Positions 1 to 8,944 of a stretch of DNA of 64,000 nt are shown here, one piece after another. Origin of the DNA: CAILZL01 sp050248275 (GTDB lineage Bacteria; Pseudomonadota; Gammaproteobacteria; Steroidobacterales; Steroidobacteraceae). Position 1 is the stretch's first letter. Every line of letters starts with the position of its first letter. The stretch spans positions 1 through 64,000 of the forward strand of contig JBFWSR010000014.1 of the NCBI GenBank assembly GCA_050248275.1, in the 5' to 3' direction. The notes beneath the pieces were generated by a model, which was given only the letters and a program-made list of their open reading frames with translations, was not told where the DNA came from and did not search any database. The translations under genes and the position numbers were made by a program.

Positions 1-245
1 CCCTGCTCGGCGTCAATGTCGATACCGATTCCACCGATGCACAAAAATTCCTGTCGCAGGTGCCGGTCAGTTTTCCGATCGCCTTTGACCGCGTCAACAA
101 GGTCAGCAAGCTGTACGAAGTGAGCGCCATGCCCAGCACGGTTTTCATCGACCGCAAGGGCAATGTGCGCGCGCTGCATCGTGGTTACAAGCCAGGCGAT
201 GAAGCCGAGTATCTGAGCCAGATTCGCGCACTGATCAAGGAATAA
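1..245 (+). CDS. Thioredoxin-like (TlpA/AhpC-TSA) protein, 3' part
   Basis: The frame is open from base 3 to a stop at 243-245, and the start lies left of the window. The visible 80 residues have the second half of a thioredoxin fold: LLGVNVD, then YEVSAMPSTVFIDRKGNV, where the cis-proline segment (MPST) precedes a strand and a turn. A helix and the C-terminal IRALIKE follow. The redox CxxC would be in the missing N-terminal part, so thiol chemistry cannot be confirmed here. The next gene starts 4 bases downstream, so the two are almost certainly co-transcribed. The likely role is an exported thiol-disulfide protein serving the downstream lipoprotein and barrel proteins, which is an inference from position. 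Confidence 0.75.
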   Translation, partial: LLGVNVDTDSTDAQKFLSQVPVSFPIAFDRVNKVSKLYEVSAMPSTVFIDRKGNVRALHRGYKPGDEAEYLSQIRALIKE

Positions 246-248
246 GCC

Positions 249-470
249 ATGAAGCGCTTGTGCATCACGCTTGTCATCGCCAGTCTGCTCGGCGCGTGCA
301 GCCCGCTGGAGCCCTGGGTGAAGCCGTATGAACGCGCAGCACTGGCCGATGAGGTCATGTCGAACGACCGCAATCCCGTCACCGCTACCTACACCGATCA
401 TATTCGGGAAGTACGCGAAGGCGCACATGGCGCCACCGGCGCGGCGGGCGGCGGCTGCGGCTGCAACTGA
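249..470 (+). CDS. DUF4266 small lipoprotein
   Basis: The product is 73 aa. It has a lipoprotein signal: a positive start (MKR), a hydrophobic core and a lipobox LLGAC with Cys17 as the predicted lipidated residue. The mature part carries the DUF4266 pattern: EPWVKPYERAALADEVM, then a short charged stretch, and a Gly-rich tail ending GGGCGCN with two cysteines. The protein is probably anchored in the outer membrane. It starts 4 bp after the thioredoxin-like gene and ends just before the DUF3570 barrel gene, so the three look like one operon. I know of no biochemical function for the family. The Cys-Gly-Cys tail beside a thioredoxin partner hints at a thiol, metal or cofactor attachment role, but that is speculation. 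Confidence 0.82.
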   Translation: MKRLCITLVIASLLGACSPLEPWVKPYERAALADEVMSNDRNPVTATYTDHIREVREGAHGATGAAGGGCGCN

Positions 471-492
471 TACATCCGAATCCAGAGCCTCG

Positions 493-1653
493 ATGCATCC
501 AAACATGTCAACCCAGCGGCAACCATTGATCATGCGTATCCTGTCGGCCAGTCTGCTATGTCTTGTTGCAGTGATGGCCCATGCCGGTGTACTCCCCGAG
601 GATCGGGCCGACGTCATGTACCATATTTATAACGGCGACGGCACGACGGTGCAGGGACCGGCCTTGCTGGTACGCAAAAAGTTCGGCGAAAGCGTGGCTG
701 CCAACGCCACCCTCGATCTGGACTCGGTCACGGGTGCATCCATCGACGTCAGGACCAGCGGCGCCAGCCCCCTGAAGGAACATCGCACACAGTGGAGCAG
801 CGGTATCTCCTATCTGCGCGGCAAGACCACGTACAACGTCAATTATCTGAACAGCAAGGAAACCGACTATCTCTCCGACAATGTCAGCTTTGGCATCAGC
901 GAGGACATGTTCGGCGATCTGACCACCGTCACGCTGGGATTCACGCGTGGCTGGGATGACGTCAGTCAGAACATGCAGACCCATGTGCAGCACAAAGGCA
1001 ATGCCGACCGACGCAATTACCGGCTGGGTCTGTCGCAGATATTCACCAGGAATTTCATCGTCAACGTCAATTACGAATCAAGCGCACTGGAAGGCTATCT
1101 GCAGAACCCCTACCGGCGCGTGCGTTATGGCGCGAGCAATTCGCCCCTCATCAGCTATCAGGACGAACGCTACCCCGGCACTCGCACTTCCAACGCGCTG
1201 TCGGTGGACGGTCGCTACTACCTGCCGTACCGGGCTTCACTCAAAGCCGGCTATCGCTTTTACACCGATAGCTGGGGCGTCACGGCGCATACTGGCGAAC
1301 TGGAGTACGTACACCCGATCGGAGCCAAGTGGACCGTGGAAGGTAACGCACGCTATTACACACAAACCCATGCGGACTTCTATGCCGATCTGTTTCCTTA
1401 CATTGATGCGCAGAACTTTCTGGCGCGTGACAAGATACTTGCCAACTTCAACGACTGGTCGATACGTCTGGGCGGCAGCTGGCGCTGGGTGCAAGGCACC
1501 AAGCTGTATGGAGTCGTGAGCCTGTACGCAGAACACATTCAGTACAACTATCTCGACTACAGAGACGCGGAAGTCGCGGACGCCCCCATCAACCAGCCCT
1601 TGTTCAGCTTTGGCGCCAACGTCTTCATGGTGCAGTACACCCAGCATTTCTAG
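493..1653 (+). CDS. DUF3570 outer-membrane barrel protein
   Basis: The product is about 386 aa from ATG 493. ATG 505 or ATG 532 are alternatives, and 532 places the signal peptide MRILSASLLCLVAVMAHA right at the N-terminus. Beyond the signal peptide the sequence is a run of alternating amphipathic strands rich in Tyr, Asn and Arg, such as GISYLRGKTTYNVNYLNS and SLKAGYRFYTDSWG, and it ends in an aromatic residue (QHF). This is typical of an outer-membrane beta barrel and matches DUF3570. It lies directly after the DUF4266 lipoprotein gene and abuts the DUF3187 gene (stop 1651-1653, next start 1654). The substrate is unknown. An open extension in the same frame back to 328 overlaps the lipoprotein gene and is not likely used. 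Confidence 0.8.
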   Translation: MHPNMSTQRQPLIMRILSASLLCLVAVMAHAGVLPEDRADVMYHIYNGDGTTVQGPALLVRKKFGESVAANATLDLDSVTGASIDVRTSGASPLKEHRTQWSSGISYLRGKTTYNVNYLNSKETDYLSDNVSFGISEDMFGDLTTVTLGFTRGWDDVSQNMQTHVQHKGNADRRNYRLGLSQIFTRNFIVNVNYESSALEGYLQNPYRRVRYGASNSPLISYQDERYPGTRTSNALSVDGRYYLPYRASLKAGYRFYTDSWGVTAHTGELEYVHPIGAKWTVEGNARYYTQTHADFYADLFPYIDAQNFLARDKILANFNDWSIRLGGSWRWVQGTKLYGVVSLYAEHIQYNYLDYRDAEVADAPINQPLFSFGANVFMVQYTQHF

Positions 1654-2631
1654 GTGCGTCTGGTGATGCACTGTGTAGCCCGGGCATTACTTGCGGCTGT
1701 GTTGTGCGCCATATCGGTGAATGCGCATGCAGCGTCCCTGCCCGTCAGGGATCTCAATCCCTTGTTGTCGGGATATGAATTACCCCCGGCCCTGCCCAGC
1801 CATCACGACGGTGATTCACGGTTAAGCGCCGGCGTTGCCGTCGGCAATATTTCCCTTGATCAATCAGCGGCGCACGACACCCTGTTGCTGGATGCCGAAT
1901 TGCAACACTGGCAATTCGATTTCACCAGGTCATCAGGCGACACCCTGAACCTGCGTATCGAGTTGCCCTATGTCCGTGTATCCGGCGGGCATCTGGATCA
2001 TTTCATTGAATCCTTTCATGGAACCTTCGGCCTGCCCAACGGCAATCGCGATGCATGGCCAGGCAGTCGTTTGCTGATACTGCATACGTACAATGGCAAT
2101 GCCGATTATCGGCTTGCACATTCAGCACAGGGTATCGGCGATCTCGCATTGCGTCTGGGCTGGAGTCCGAACGCTCTTTCTACTTCCACCTACAACAACA
2201 CGCTCTGGTTCACCTTGAAGCTGCCCACGGGCGATGCGAATAGGCTCGCCGGCAGCGGCGCGGCGGATATCGCGCTCAGCCTGTCTGCGTCACAACAGCT
2301 CAGTTCGCATTTCGTCACTCAACAGCAGGTTTCGGTATCCCTGCTGGGTCAGGGCAAACGCTTGCGGGAACAACAGGAAACCGTGGTATGGAGCGGATCC
2401 GTCGGCCTTGATGCGATGCTCACCTCGCACTGGTCAGCGGTGTTGCAATTCGACGGACATACCAAGGTATTCGCTACCGATTTGCGGGCGCTGGGCAATG
2501 CGCTGCAATTCAGTCTGGGCGCCCACTATGCGACTGACATGTGGAAAGCCAGCCTGCTGGTTAGCGAGGATATCGCCGTCGATACAGCCCCGGATGTGCA
2601 GTTTCAATTCAACCTGCAACGCAGGTTCTGA
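1654..2631 (+). CDS. DUF3187 outer-membrane protein
   Basis: The product is 325 aa from GTG 1654, or 321 aa from ATG 1666. A signal peptide ends near AHAASLP. The mature part begins with LPVRDLNPLLSGYELPP, then a series of beta strands, and ends NLQRRF with a terminal phenylalanine, as expected for BAM-inserted barrels. The pattern (N-terminal proline-rich plug-like start, IELPYVRVSGGHLDHFIESFH, GIGDLALRLGW) fits DUF3187, a family annotated only as a putative outer-membrane protein. The start immediately follows the DUF3570 stop, so translation is probably coupled. It closes the four-gene set and converges with agmatine deiminase 1 bp away. Confidence 0.75.
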   Translation: MRLVMHCVARALLAAVLCAISVNAHAASLPVRDLNPLLSGYELPPALPSHHDGDSRLSAGVAVGNISLDQSAAHDTLLLDAELQHWQFDFTRSSGDTLNLRIELPYVRVSGGHLDHFIESFHGTFGLPNGNRDAWPGSRLLILHTYNGNADYRLAHSAQGIGDLALRLGWSPNALSTSTYNNTLWFTLKLPTGDANRLAGSGAADIALSLSASQQLSSHFVTQQQVSVSLLGQGKRLREQQETVVWSGSVGLDAMLTSHWSAVLQFDGHTKVFATDLRALGNALQFSLGAHYATDMWKASLLVSEDIAVDTAPDVQFQFNLQRRF

Positions 2632-2632
2632 C

Positions 2633-3724
2633 CTAACGCGGGATTTGTTGTGTGATGCAGTGAATGCCCCCGCCCCCAAGCAGAATCTCGCGCGCCGGCA
2701 CACCCACCACTTTGCGCCGGGGAAACCAGCGGCGCAGTCGGCTCAGCGCTTTACGGTCATGACGTTCATCCAGCAGGGGCACGACGACGACTGAATTGCC
2801 GATGTAGAAATTCACGTAAGAAGCCGCAAGACGATCCCCGGCATGTCGTTGCTTGCCGGTATCGAGTACATCCAGTCCCTGTGCTTCCTCCTCAGTCAGA
2901 TACAACGGACCGGGTTGCGGCAGTAACTGCACCTTGAGCTTGCGACCCCGTGCATCGCGAACCGCCTGCAAACGACGCAATGCATCGCTGGAGCGGGCAA
3001 ATTGCGGATCACGTTTGTTGTCGGTCCAGGTCAGCGCCACTTCGCCGGGCTTGATGAAACAGCAGAGGTTATCAATATGACCATCGGTCTCGTCGTTATA
3101 AACGCCCTGTCCCAGCCAGATCACGGTCGATACGCCCAGATATTCGTGCAGCAACAACTCTATCTGGCCCACATCCAGTTGTGGATTGCGATTTGGATTC
3201 AGCAGACATTCTTCGGTCACCAGCGCCGTACCCTGACCATCCACATGAATCGAGCCACCCTCCAGCACCAGAGGCGCGCGATAGCGCACCAATCCCTCGA
3301 TTTCCAGCACTTTGTGCGCCACCAGATCGTCCTGATCCCAGGGAAAATACAACCCGCCCTGCAATCCACCCCAGGCATTGAACTGCCAGTCAACGCCGCG
3401 CACCTCACCGAGACGGTTCACCACGCAGGTAGGCCCCACATCGCGCATCCAGGCATCGTTGTGCGATAGCTCGACCACACGCACGCTTTCCGGCAACCGG
3501 GCGCGCGCATTGACGAACTGTTCCTGTGAAACGCCTACGCTTACCGGCTCGCCAGCCGCAATGGCAGTGGCCACCGCAACAAATGCCTGCTGGGCAGGCT
3601 TGGCGCCCAGACGCCAGTTATTGCCGCGCTCCGGCCATAGCAACCAGCAGCCACGATGCGGCGCAAACTCGGCAGGCATGTAAAAGCCGTCGTCAGCGGG
3701 CGTGGTCAACAAGCTGGCGCTCAT
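2633..3724 (-). CDS. aguA: Agmatine deiminase / peptidylarginine-deiminase-like
   Basis: The product is 363 aa, the normal length for the family. It hydrolyses agmatine to N-carbamoylputrescine and ammonia in the arginine decarboxylase route to putrescine. Visible motifs are the N-terminal MPAEFAPHRGCWLLWP, WMRDVGPT at 92-99, EGGSIHVDGQGT at about 155-166, DETDGHIDN at 211-219 and the C-terminal catalytic GGGGIHCITQQ with Cys356. All guanidine-group-transferase catalytic positions appear intact. N-carbamoylputrescine amidase (aguB), often a neighbour, is not in the window. The gene is followed upstream by an oppositely useful start region at 3725-3752 and then the mutarotase on the same strand. 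Confidence 0.92.
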   Translation of the reverse strand: MSASLLTTPADDGFYMPAEFAPHRGCWLLWPERGNNWRLGAKPAQQAFVAVATAIAAGEPVSVGVSQEQFVNARARLPESVRVVELSHNDAWMRDVGPTCVVNRLGEVRGVDWQFNAWGGLQGGLYFPWDQDDLVAHKVLEIEGLVRYRAPLVLEGGSIHVDGQGTALVTEECLLNPNRNPQLDVGQIELLLHEYLGVSTVIWLGQGVYNDETDGHIDNLCCFIKPGEVALTWTDNKRDPQFARSSDALRRLQAVRDARGRKLKVQLLPQPGPLYLTEEEAQGLDVLDTGKQRHAGDRLAASYVNFYIGNSVVVVPLLDERHDRKALSRLRRWFPRRKVVGVPAREILLGGGGIHCITQQIPR

Positions 3725-3752
3725 GAAAATTCCCGTGTCCCATCTCTGCTAT

Positions 3753-4568
3753 TCAGATCACTGCAAGACATTGTGTACCCGACCAGCTTGAGCCTGGCAG
3801 CAGCGCAACAGACTGTTCAATGGCAGCCGCTTCCACGCACAACAGGTGTCGATAGCCCTCCGGTTCCAGATCGTTCAACGCCGCCGCTTTCACAGCGCCC
3901 GGATTCCATATCACGGCATCGGCAAACCCCGTGGCGCTGCACTCAACAGCCCGCTGGCCTGGCTCGCGAACCTGTATCGGCCTGCTGGCGCCAAAGTAAA
4001 TGCGATCCACTTCACCTGCAATGCGCAGCGCCGATGCAGCTTCCAGCGCATCCATGCCACCCACAGCACTGTCGCGATAATGCAAACCCTGCAAGCCCAT
4101 GATGGCGACATCGTCAACATTCCGAACCCGCAGATAGGTATGCAAGGCGGCGGTAAACGTGAACATTTGTTGGCCGGTATTGTGAATCGACAACTTGATG
4201 ACGAGCGTATCCCGGCCTAAAGTCACTGCATATTCGGCCATGAATGGATATGGCCAGATGGCATGTGTCGCTTCACTATCCCGCAAGTGAAACAGCACCG
4301 AGTCCACCGACGCGGCCGTGCCGCTCACCTGCTGCCATTGGGCAGTACGCGCAAAACCATGTTTGGGCAAAGCGCCCAATCCGGCAAATTGCGGAAAAAT
4401 GATCGGTATTCCGCCACGTATTGCCGCACCGGCATGAAATTCTGCGCGCCGGCTCAGAAACAAGCGCTCAACGCCATCAGCAGTGCGCCAGGAAGTAACA
4501 TGCGCGCCATGAGCATGGATCTCGGCGCTCGCTCCCGTCAGGCTTTGCAACTTATATGTGGTCATCAT
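3753..4568 (-). CDS. D-hexose-6-phosphate mutarotase (YeaD-like aldose epimerase)
   Basis: The product is 271 aa from ATG 4568. An upstream TTG at 4583 also opens the frame, but it overlaps the stop of the transporter gene and gives an unconserved extension. The enzyme interconverts alpha and beta anomers of hexose 6-phosphates in the cytoplasm. Family features are GAHVTSWRTADG near the N-terminus, RGGIPIIFPQFAGLG, PKHGFARTAQW with the first catalytic His, and FTAALHTYLRV with the second. The C-terminal Glu region is VEAAAIEQSVALLPGSSWSG. It starts 11 bp after the MFS gene, so the two probably form a transcript for sugar handling. Confidence 0.88.
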   Translation of the reverse strand: MMTTYKLQSLTGASAEIHAHGAHVTSWRTADGVERLFLSRRAEFHAGAAIRGGIPIIFPQFAGLGALPKHGFARTAQWQQVSGTAASVDSVLFHLRDSEATHAIWPYPFMAEYAVTLGRDTLVIKLSIHNTGQQMFTFTAALHTYLRVRNVDDVAIMGLQGLHYRDSAVGGMDALEAASALRIAGEVDRIYFGASRPIQVREPGQRAVECSATGFADAVIWNPGAVKAAALNDLEPEGYRHLLCVEAAAIEQSVALLPGSSWSGTQCLAVI

Positions 4569-4579
4569 CAGGCATGATC

Positions 4580-5866
4580 TCAAGCCACTACTTGTTGTTT
4601 ACGCGCAATCCACAGCAACACGCTACCCGTAACAAACAGCAGCACCAATGACAGGATGGCATAGCGGCTGCCAATGAACAGGGCCGTCGTGCCCATCAGG
4701 GCAGGCCCGAGTACAGAGGCAAACTTGCCCATCATATTGTAGAAACCGAAGAATTCCCCGGCACGATCCTGCGGCACCAGACTGCCGAAGTAGGAACGGC
4801 TCAGGCTTTGCACTGCGCCCTGCACCATGCCAATGGCGATGGCCATGATGTAGAACTCACGCACTTCATCCATGAATACCGCCCATACGGTCACGCCGGT
4901 ATAGACGGCGATACCGATAAAGATTCCGCCCAGTGTGCTGTAGCGATTGCCCAGCCAGCCAAACAGGATGGCAGCCGGAAAACCGACAAACTGCACGATC
5001 AGCAGCGCCACGATCAGACTGCTGCTGGGAAAACCGAGCGCCAGACCGTAATCAACCGCCATCTTGATCACGGTATTCACGCCGTCGATGTACAGCCAGT
5101 AAGCCAGCAGAAACAGCAGCAGTGCACGATAGCGGCGAATTTCATGAAAGGTTCTCGACAATTCGCCAAAACCGGCAACCAGCGCCTGCCTGAACGACAG
5201 GTGTTGCGCCATTGTTTTCTCGTTGACACCGAACAATAGAGGCAAGGCAAACAGACTCCACCACACTGCAACCGTCAGGAACGAAACCCGTACGGCTGCC
5301 GCTGCATTAACCAGACCAAAGAATGCCGGCTGTAACGTCATCCAGACGTTTACCGCAAACAGCAAGCCACCACCGAGATAACCCATGCCATAACCAAACC
5401 CGGATACCAGGTCGTAATCCCTGCGCGGCGACACATCCAGCAACAGCGAATCATAAAAAATCAATCCACCCCAGAAACCCATGGAAGCCACCACATACAT
5501 GGCTGCCGCCCACTGCCAGGCGCCCTGCTCCACCCAAAACAAGCCGGCGGTGGCCACCACACCCAACAGAGTGAATCCAAGCAGGAACCGTATGCGCATG
5601 CCACCCCGATCGGCTATCGCGCCTAACAGGGGCGCGAGCAACGCCAGAATGAAACTGGCCACGCTGTTGGCGACGCCCAGCCGGAAAGTGCTCAAACTGG
5701 CATCGATGTCCGAGCTCCAGTACTGCTTGAAGAAGATCGGAAAAAACCCCGCCATCACGGTGGTGGCAAAGGCGGAATTGGCCCAGTCATAAAGGGCCCA
5801 GTTAATGATTGGCTTGCGCCAAAGCGCGCTGCTGAATGTTGGTTTGCTGGTCGCTGCCGATGTCAT
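4580..5866 (-). CDS. UMF1-family MFS transporter (Atg22-like)
   Basis: The product is 428 aa with about twelve hydrophobic segments. The N-terminal WALYDWANSAFATTVM followed by GFFPIFFKQYW is the hallmark of the UMF1 family of the major facilitator superfamily, related to fungal vacuolar Atg22 effluxers. The MFS loop region LGAIADRGGMR lies after TM2. The family is usually predicted to move sugars, amino acids or maltose-like solutes. Here the downstream hexose-6-phosphate mutarotase suggests sugar, but that is inference. No strong Shine-Dalgarno is visible before the ATG. Confidence 0.85.
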   Translation of the reverse strand: MTSAATSKPTFSSALWRKPIINWALYDWANSAFATTVMAGFFPIFFKQYWSSDIDASLSTFRLGVANSVASFILALLAPLLGAIADRGGMRIRFLLGFTLLGVVATAGLFWVEQGAWQWAAAMYVVASMGFWGGLIFYDSLLLDVSPRRDYDLVSGFGYGMGYLGGGLLFAVNVWMTLQPAFFGLVNAAAAVRVSFLTVAVWWSLFALPLLFGVNEKTMAQHLSFRQALVAGFGELSRTFHEIRRYRALLLFLLAYWLYIDGVNTVIKMAVDYGLALGFPSSSLIVALLIVQFVGFPAAILFGWLGNRYSTLGGIFIGIAVYTGVTVWAVFMDEVREFYIMAIAIGMVQGAVQSLSRSYFGSLVPQDRAGEFFGFYNMMGKFASVLGPALMGTTALFIGSRYAILSLVLLFVTGSVLLWIARKQQVVA

Positions 5867-6252
5867 GTTGATCAGGAAAGAAGCCCGTACAATTCTTTGT
5901 TCAACATAACATGCCCGTATGCCGCATGTCGCCGTTTTGTGTCGCCATCAGCATGCCATTTCTCAACAGAATAAAGCGTAAAACAGGCTGCACGAATTGA
6001 CATGCACGCACTGACAGGCGATTTCTGCGTGAAGCCGATCACAACATCAAACCGTTCATCTTCGACGTCAGTTTGATTCAGCAATTGTCTTTGCATCTGG
6101 CTGGCTCAGGCTTGAACTGATGTAGCCAACTCCTGACGTCTCGGCACCAAGACAATTTAGTTAAAGCGCCAGATGGACGACATTACGTCCTGCGCAATCT
6201 CTTCGCGTGCTCATGCGTGAGCAATGCTGAACTTGGTCACAAGGTGACAGAC
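5867..6252. other. Intergenic region without a supported gene
   Basis: These 386 bases separate the minus-strand transporter from the plus-strand Ig-domain gene, so both promoters should lie here. A 74-codon minus-strand frame (5872-6096) has no recognisable features and looks accidental. No rRNA, tRNA or riboswitch pattern was recognised. The only clear signal is the ribosome site AAGGTGA at 6241-6247 for the downstream gene. Confidence 0.5.
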
Positions 6253-7176
6253 ATGCAGTTTCTTCGACACTTCGGCGCCTTGCTCATGGTGCTGACAATC
6301 GTTACGGCACCCACTTCATCAGAGGCCAGATCGTGGCGTTGGCGGAATAACTCAACCACCAGCAACAGCGCACCAGTCATCAGCGGATCGCCCATCACCA
6401 CAGCGACAATCGGCACCGCATACAAGTTTCAACCCAGTGCGTCAGATGCCAATGGCGACACGCTGACATTCAGTATTGTCGGCAAACCCGGCTGGGCATC
6501 TTTCAGTACCAGCTCCGGTCTGATTTCCGGCACTCCCACTGCTGCCGGCACTTATTCAAACATCAGTATCAGCGTCAGCGATGGCAAGTCCAGCGCTTCA
6601 CTGGCAGCTTTCAGCATTACCGTTACTGGCACCACCAATGCTTCACCCACCATTTCCGGTTCATCCCTCACATCAATAACGGCGGGCAGTACATACAGCT
6701 TTACGCCAACAGCCAAAGACGCCGACGGCGATGCCCTCGGCTTCAGCATCAGCAACAAACCCAGTTGGGCTAATTTCAGTACGCTTACGGGCACACTGTC
6801 TGGTACGCCAACCACCAGCAATGCTGGTACTTACTCGAACATTATCATCAGCGTCAGCGATGGATTATCCAGCGCTTCTCTGTCGCCCTTCAGCCTTACA
6901 GTTGCAACTGCTACCGCCACAACCGGCAGCGCTACAATCAGTTGGATGCCACCAACCACCAATACTGATGGCAGCACGCTGACCAATCTGGCGGGTTATA
7001 AAATCTACTACGGCACTTCAAGCAGCAATCTGACCAGCACCGTTGCGGTGAGCAGCGGCTTGAGCGCCTACGTTATCAGCAATCTGCCTGCAGGCACCTG
7101 GTACTTCGCCATTGCCAGCATCAATTCATCCGGGGCCGAAAGCAGTCTGTCTGGAATTGCGTCCAAGACCATCTAG
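6253..7176 (+). CDS. Secreted protein with two putative Ig (He_PIG) domains and an FN3-like domain
   Basis: The product is 307 aa from ATG 6253, chosen because AAGGTGA sits 5 bases upstream. An in-frame ATG at 6217 lacks one. A signal peptide (about residues 1-26, hydrophobic LLMVLTIVTAPTSSEA) is followed by a short basic WRWRNN segment. Two homologous Ig-like repeats follow (about 36-123 and 125-213). Each has the pattern APVISG, DANGDTLTFSI, KPGWASFST, GTLSGTP and AGTYSNI.ISVSDG. A fibronectin type III-like domain closes it (ATISWMPPT to YKIYYGTSS to GTWYFAIASIN). Composition is very rich in Ser, Thr and Gly. It is probably an extracellular or surface adhesion module. No cell-wall anchor or secretion-system C-terminal signal is obvious. 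Confidence 0.8.
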   Translation: MQFLRHFGALLMVLTIVTAPTSSEARSWRWRNNSTTSNSAPVISGSPITTATIGTAYKFQPSASDANGDTLTFSIVGKPGWASFSTSSGLISGTPTAAGTYSNISISVSDGKSSASLAAFSITVTGTTNASPTISGSSLTSITAGSTYSFTPTAKDADGDALGFSISNKPSWANFSTLTGTLSGTPTTSNAGTYSNIIISVSDGLSSASLSPFSLTVATATATTGSATISWMPPTTNTDGSTLTNLAGYKIYYGTSSSNLTSTVAVSSGLSAYVISNLPAGTWYFAIASINSSGAESSLSGIASKTI

Positions 7177-7216
7177 GGCCGCCACTGGCATCGCCAGCAA
7201 ACTGGCAACACGTGAA

Positions 7217-8818
7217 CTATCGGCCAGCCGCCTGCGCCAGATGCTCACGCGTTTCCTGGAACTTGAGATCCGGCCAGCGCTCCAGCGTCAGCCCCAGATT
7301 CACGCGCGTCGGTGCGAGATAGACCAGCGCGCCGGAGTGATCCATGGCAAGGTTGTCGTAACCTTTGACACGAAACTCTTCCAGCTTCTTGTCATCGCCA
7401 TACACCCAGCGTGCGGTATAGACATTGACATTGTCAAAGCTGCATTGCACGCCGTATTCGTCCTGCAGGCGGAAGGCCACCACATCGAATTGCAGCTGGC
7501 CCACTGCCCCCAGAATCAAATCGTTGTTGCGCAGTGGACGAAACAGCTGGGTTGCGCCTTCTTCGCACAATTGGTCCAGGCCTTTCTGCAAGGCCTTCAT
7601 GCGCAGCGGATCGCGCAGCACCACCCGCCGGAACAGTTCCGGAGCGAAATTGGGAATGCCGGTAAACATCAACGACTCGCCTTCCGTGAAGGTGTCGCCG
7701 ATATTGATGGTGCCGTGATTGTGCAGACCGAGAATGTCGCCGGCAAACGCTTCTTCGGTGTGCTGACGGTCGGCGGCCAGGAAGGTCAATGCATCGTTGA
7801 TGCGCATTTCCTTGCCCAGGCGCACATGAAAGAAACGCATGCCTTTGGCGTACTTGCCGGAACAAATGCGCATGAAGGCAATGCGGTCGCGATGCCCCGG
7901 ATCCATGTTCGCCTGAATCTTGAACACGAAGCCGCTGAGTTTTTCCTCGCTGGCCACTACGGTGCGTCCGGTGGTGGGACGCGGCAGGGGACTGGGCGCA
8001 TATTCGACAAAGCTGTTCAACAGTTCGGTCACGCCGAAATTATTGATGGCGGAACCGAAAAATACCGGTGTCTGCCGACCGGCAAGATATTCATCAAGCA
8101 CGAATTCCGGCGTGGCGCCACGCACCAGCTCCACTTCATCGCGAAATGCCTGTGCCCGTCCGCCCAGAAACTCATTGGCCGCCGCGCTGTTCAAATCGTC
8201 GATGGTTTCGGTGGAACCGGCGCGGCCTTTCTCGGCCGCATGATACACATAGATGCGATCTTCCAGCAGGTGATACACGCCCTGCAGTTCACGGCCCATG
8301 CCGATCGGCCAGGTGATCGGCGCGCATTTGATCTTGAGCACGGTCTCGATTTCATCCAGCAGCTCGATGGGTTCCCGGCCTTCACGATCCAGCTTGTTGA
8401 TGAAGGTCATGATGGGCGTATCGCGCAGACGGCATACTTCCATCAATTTGATGGTGCGATCTTCCACGCCCTTGGCGCAGTCGATCACCATCAGCGCCGA
8501 ATCCACGGCGGTCAGCGTGCGATAAGTATCTTCGGAAAAGTCTTCATGTCCCGGCGTGTCGAGCAGATTCACCATGCGGTCCCGGTAGGGAAACTGCATC
8601 ACCGATGAAGTCACCGAGATGCCGCGCTGCTGTTCCAGCGCCATCCAGTCGGAAGTCGCATGACGGGCAGCCTTGCGGCCTTTCACGGTACCGGCCAGCT
8701 GAATCGCGCCACCGAACAGCAACAGCTTTTCCGTCAGCGTGGTCTTGCCCGCGTCGGGGTGCGAGATGATGGCAAAGGTTCTTCTTTTACTGATTTGTTC
8801 GAGCAATTCGGTCGACAT
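7217..8818 (-). CDS. prfC: Peptide chain release factor 3
   Basis: The product is 533 aa, the standard size for this translational GTPase. It removes RF1/RF2 from the ribosome after termination. G-domain motifs are intact: G1 SHPDAGKT at 19-26, G2 region RGISVTSSVM, G3 DTPGH at 87-91 and G4 NKLD at 141-144. RF3-specific sequence includes KGRKAARHATSDWMALE and FVFKIQANMDPGHRDRIAF. The gene stands alone on the minus strand, converging with the Ig-domain gene. The 40-bp gap between them contains a CTGGC/GCCAG hairpin (about 7186) without a T-run. Confidence 0.97.
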   Translation of the reverse strand: MSTELLEQISKRRTFAIISHPDAGKTTLTEKLLLFGGAIQLAGTVKGRKAARHATSDWMALEQQRGISVTSSVMQFPYRDRMVNLLDTPGHEDFSEDTYRTLTAVDSALMVIDCAKGVEDRTIKLMEVCRLRDTPIMTFINKLDREGREPIELLDEIETVLKIKCAPITWPIGMGRELQGVYHLLEDRIYVYHAAEKGRAGSTETIDDLNSAAANEFLGGRAQAFRDEVELVRGATPEFVLDEYLAGRQTPVFFGSAINNFGVTELLNSFVEYAPSPLPRPTTGRTVVASEEKLSGFVFKIQANMDPGHRDRIAFMRICSGKYAKGMRFFHVRLGKEMRINDALTFLAADRQHTEEAFAGDILGLHNHGTINIGDTFTEGESLMFTGIPNFAPELFRRVVLRDPLRMKALQKGLDQLCEEGATQLFRPLRNNDLILGAVGQLQFDVVAFRLQDEYGVQCSFDNVNVYTARWVYGDDKKLEEFRVKGYDNLAMDHSGALVYLAPTRVNLGLTLERWPDLKFQETREHLAQAAGR

Positions 8819-8944
8819 GCTGGGGATATCCGGATGAGTGCAGTTTTCCGCATCGATTCCGGTAACCGGAACCGCAGACGGATCAGCCGCTCATTGTAGA
8901 GCTTTGATCGTTACGTCGGGCATGCAATGTACTGGGCCCAGCAC

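Noticed and set aside
5872..6096. 74-codon minus-strand frame upstream of the transporter
   Set aside because: No recognisable sequence and no convincing ribosome site. It probably overlaps promoter DNA.
5867..6252. Cyclic-di-GMP riboswitch before the Ig-domain gene
   Set aside because: The leader was inspected because such genes are often controlled this way, but the conserved GEMM blocks are not present.
7112..8608. Long open frame on the plus strand opposite release factor 3
   Set aside because: The minus-strand prfC has all GTPase motifs. The opposite frame is a by-product of GC-rich codon positions and shows no family content.
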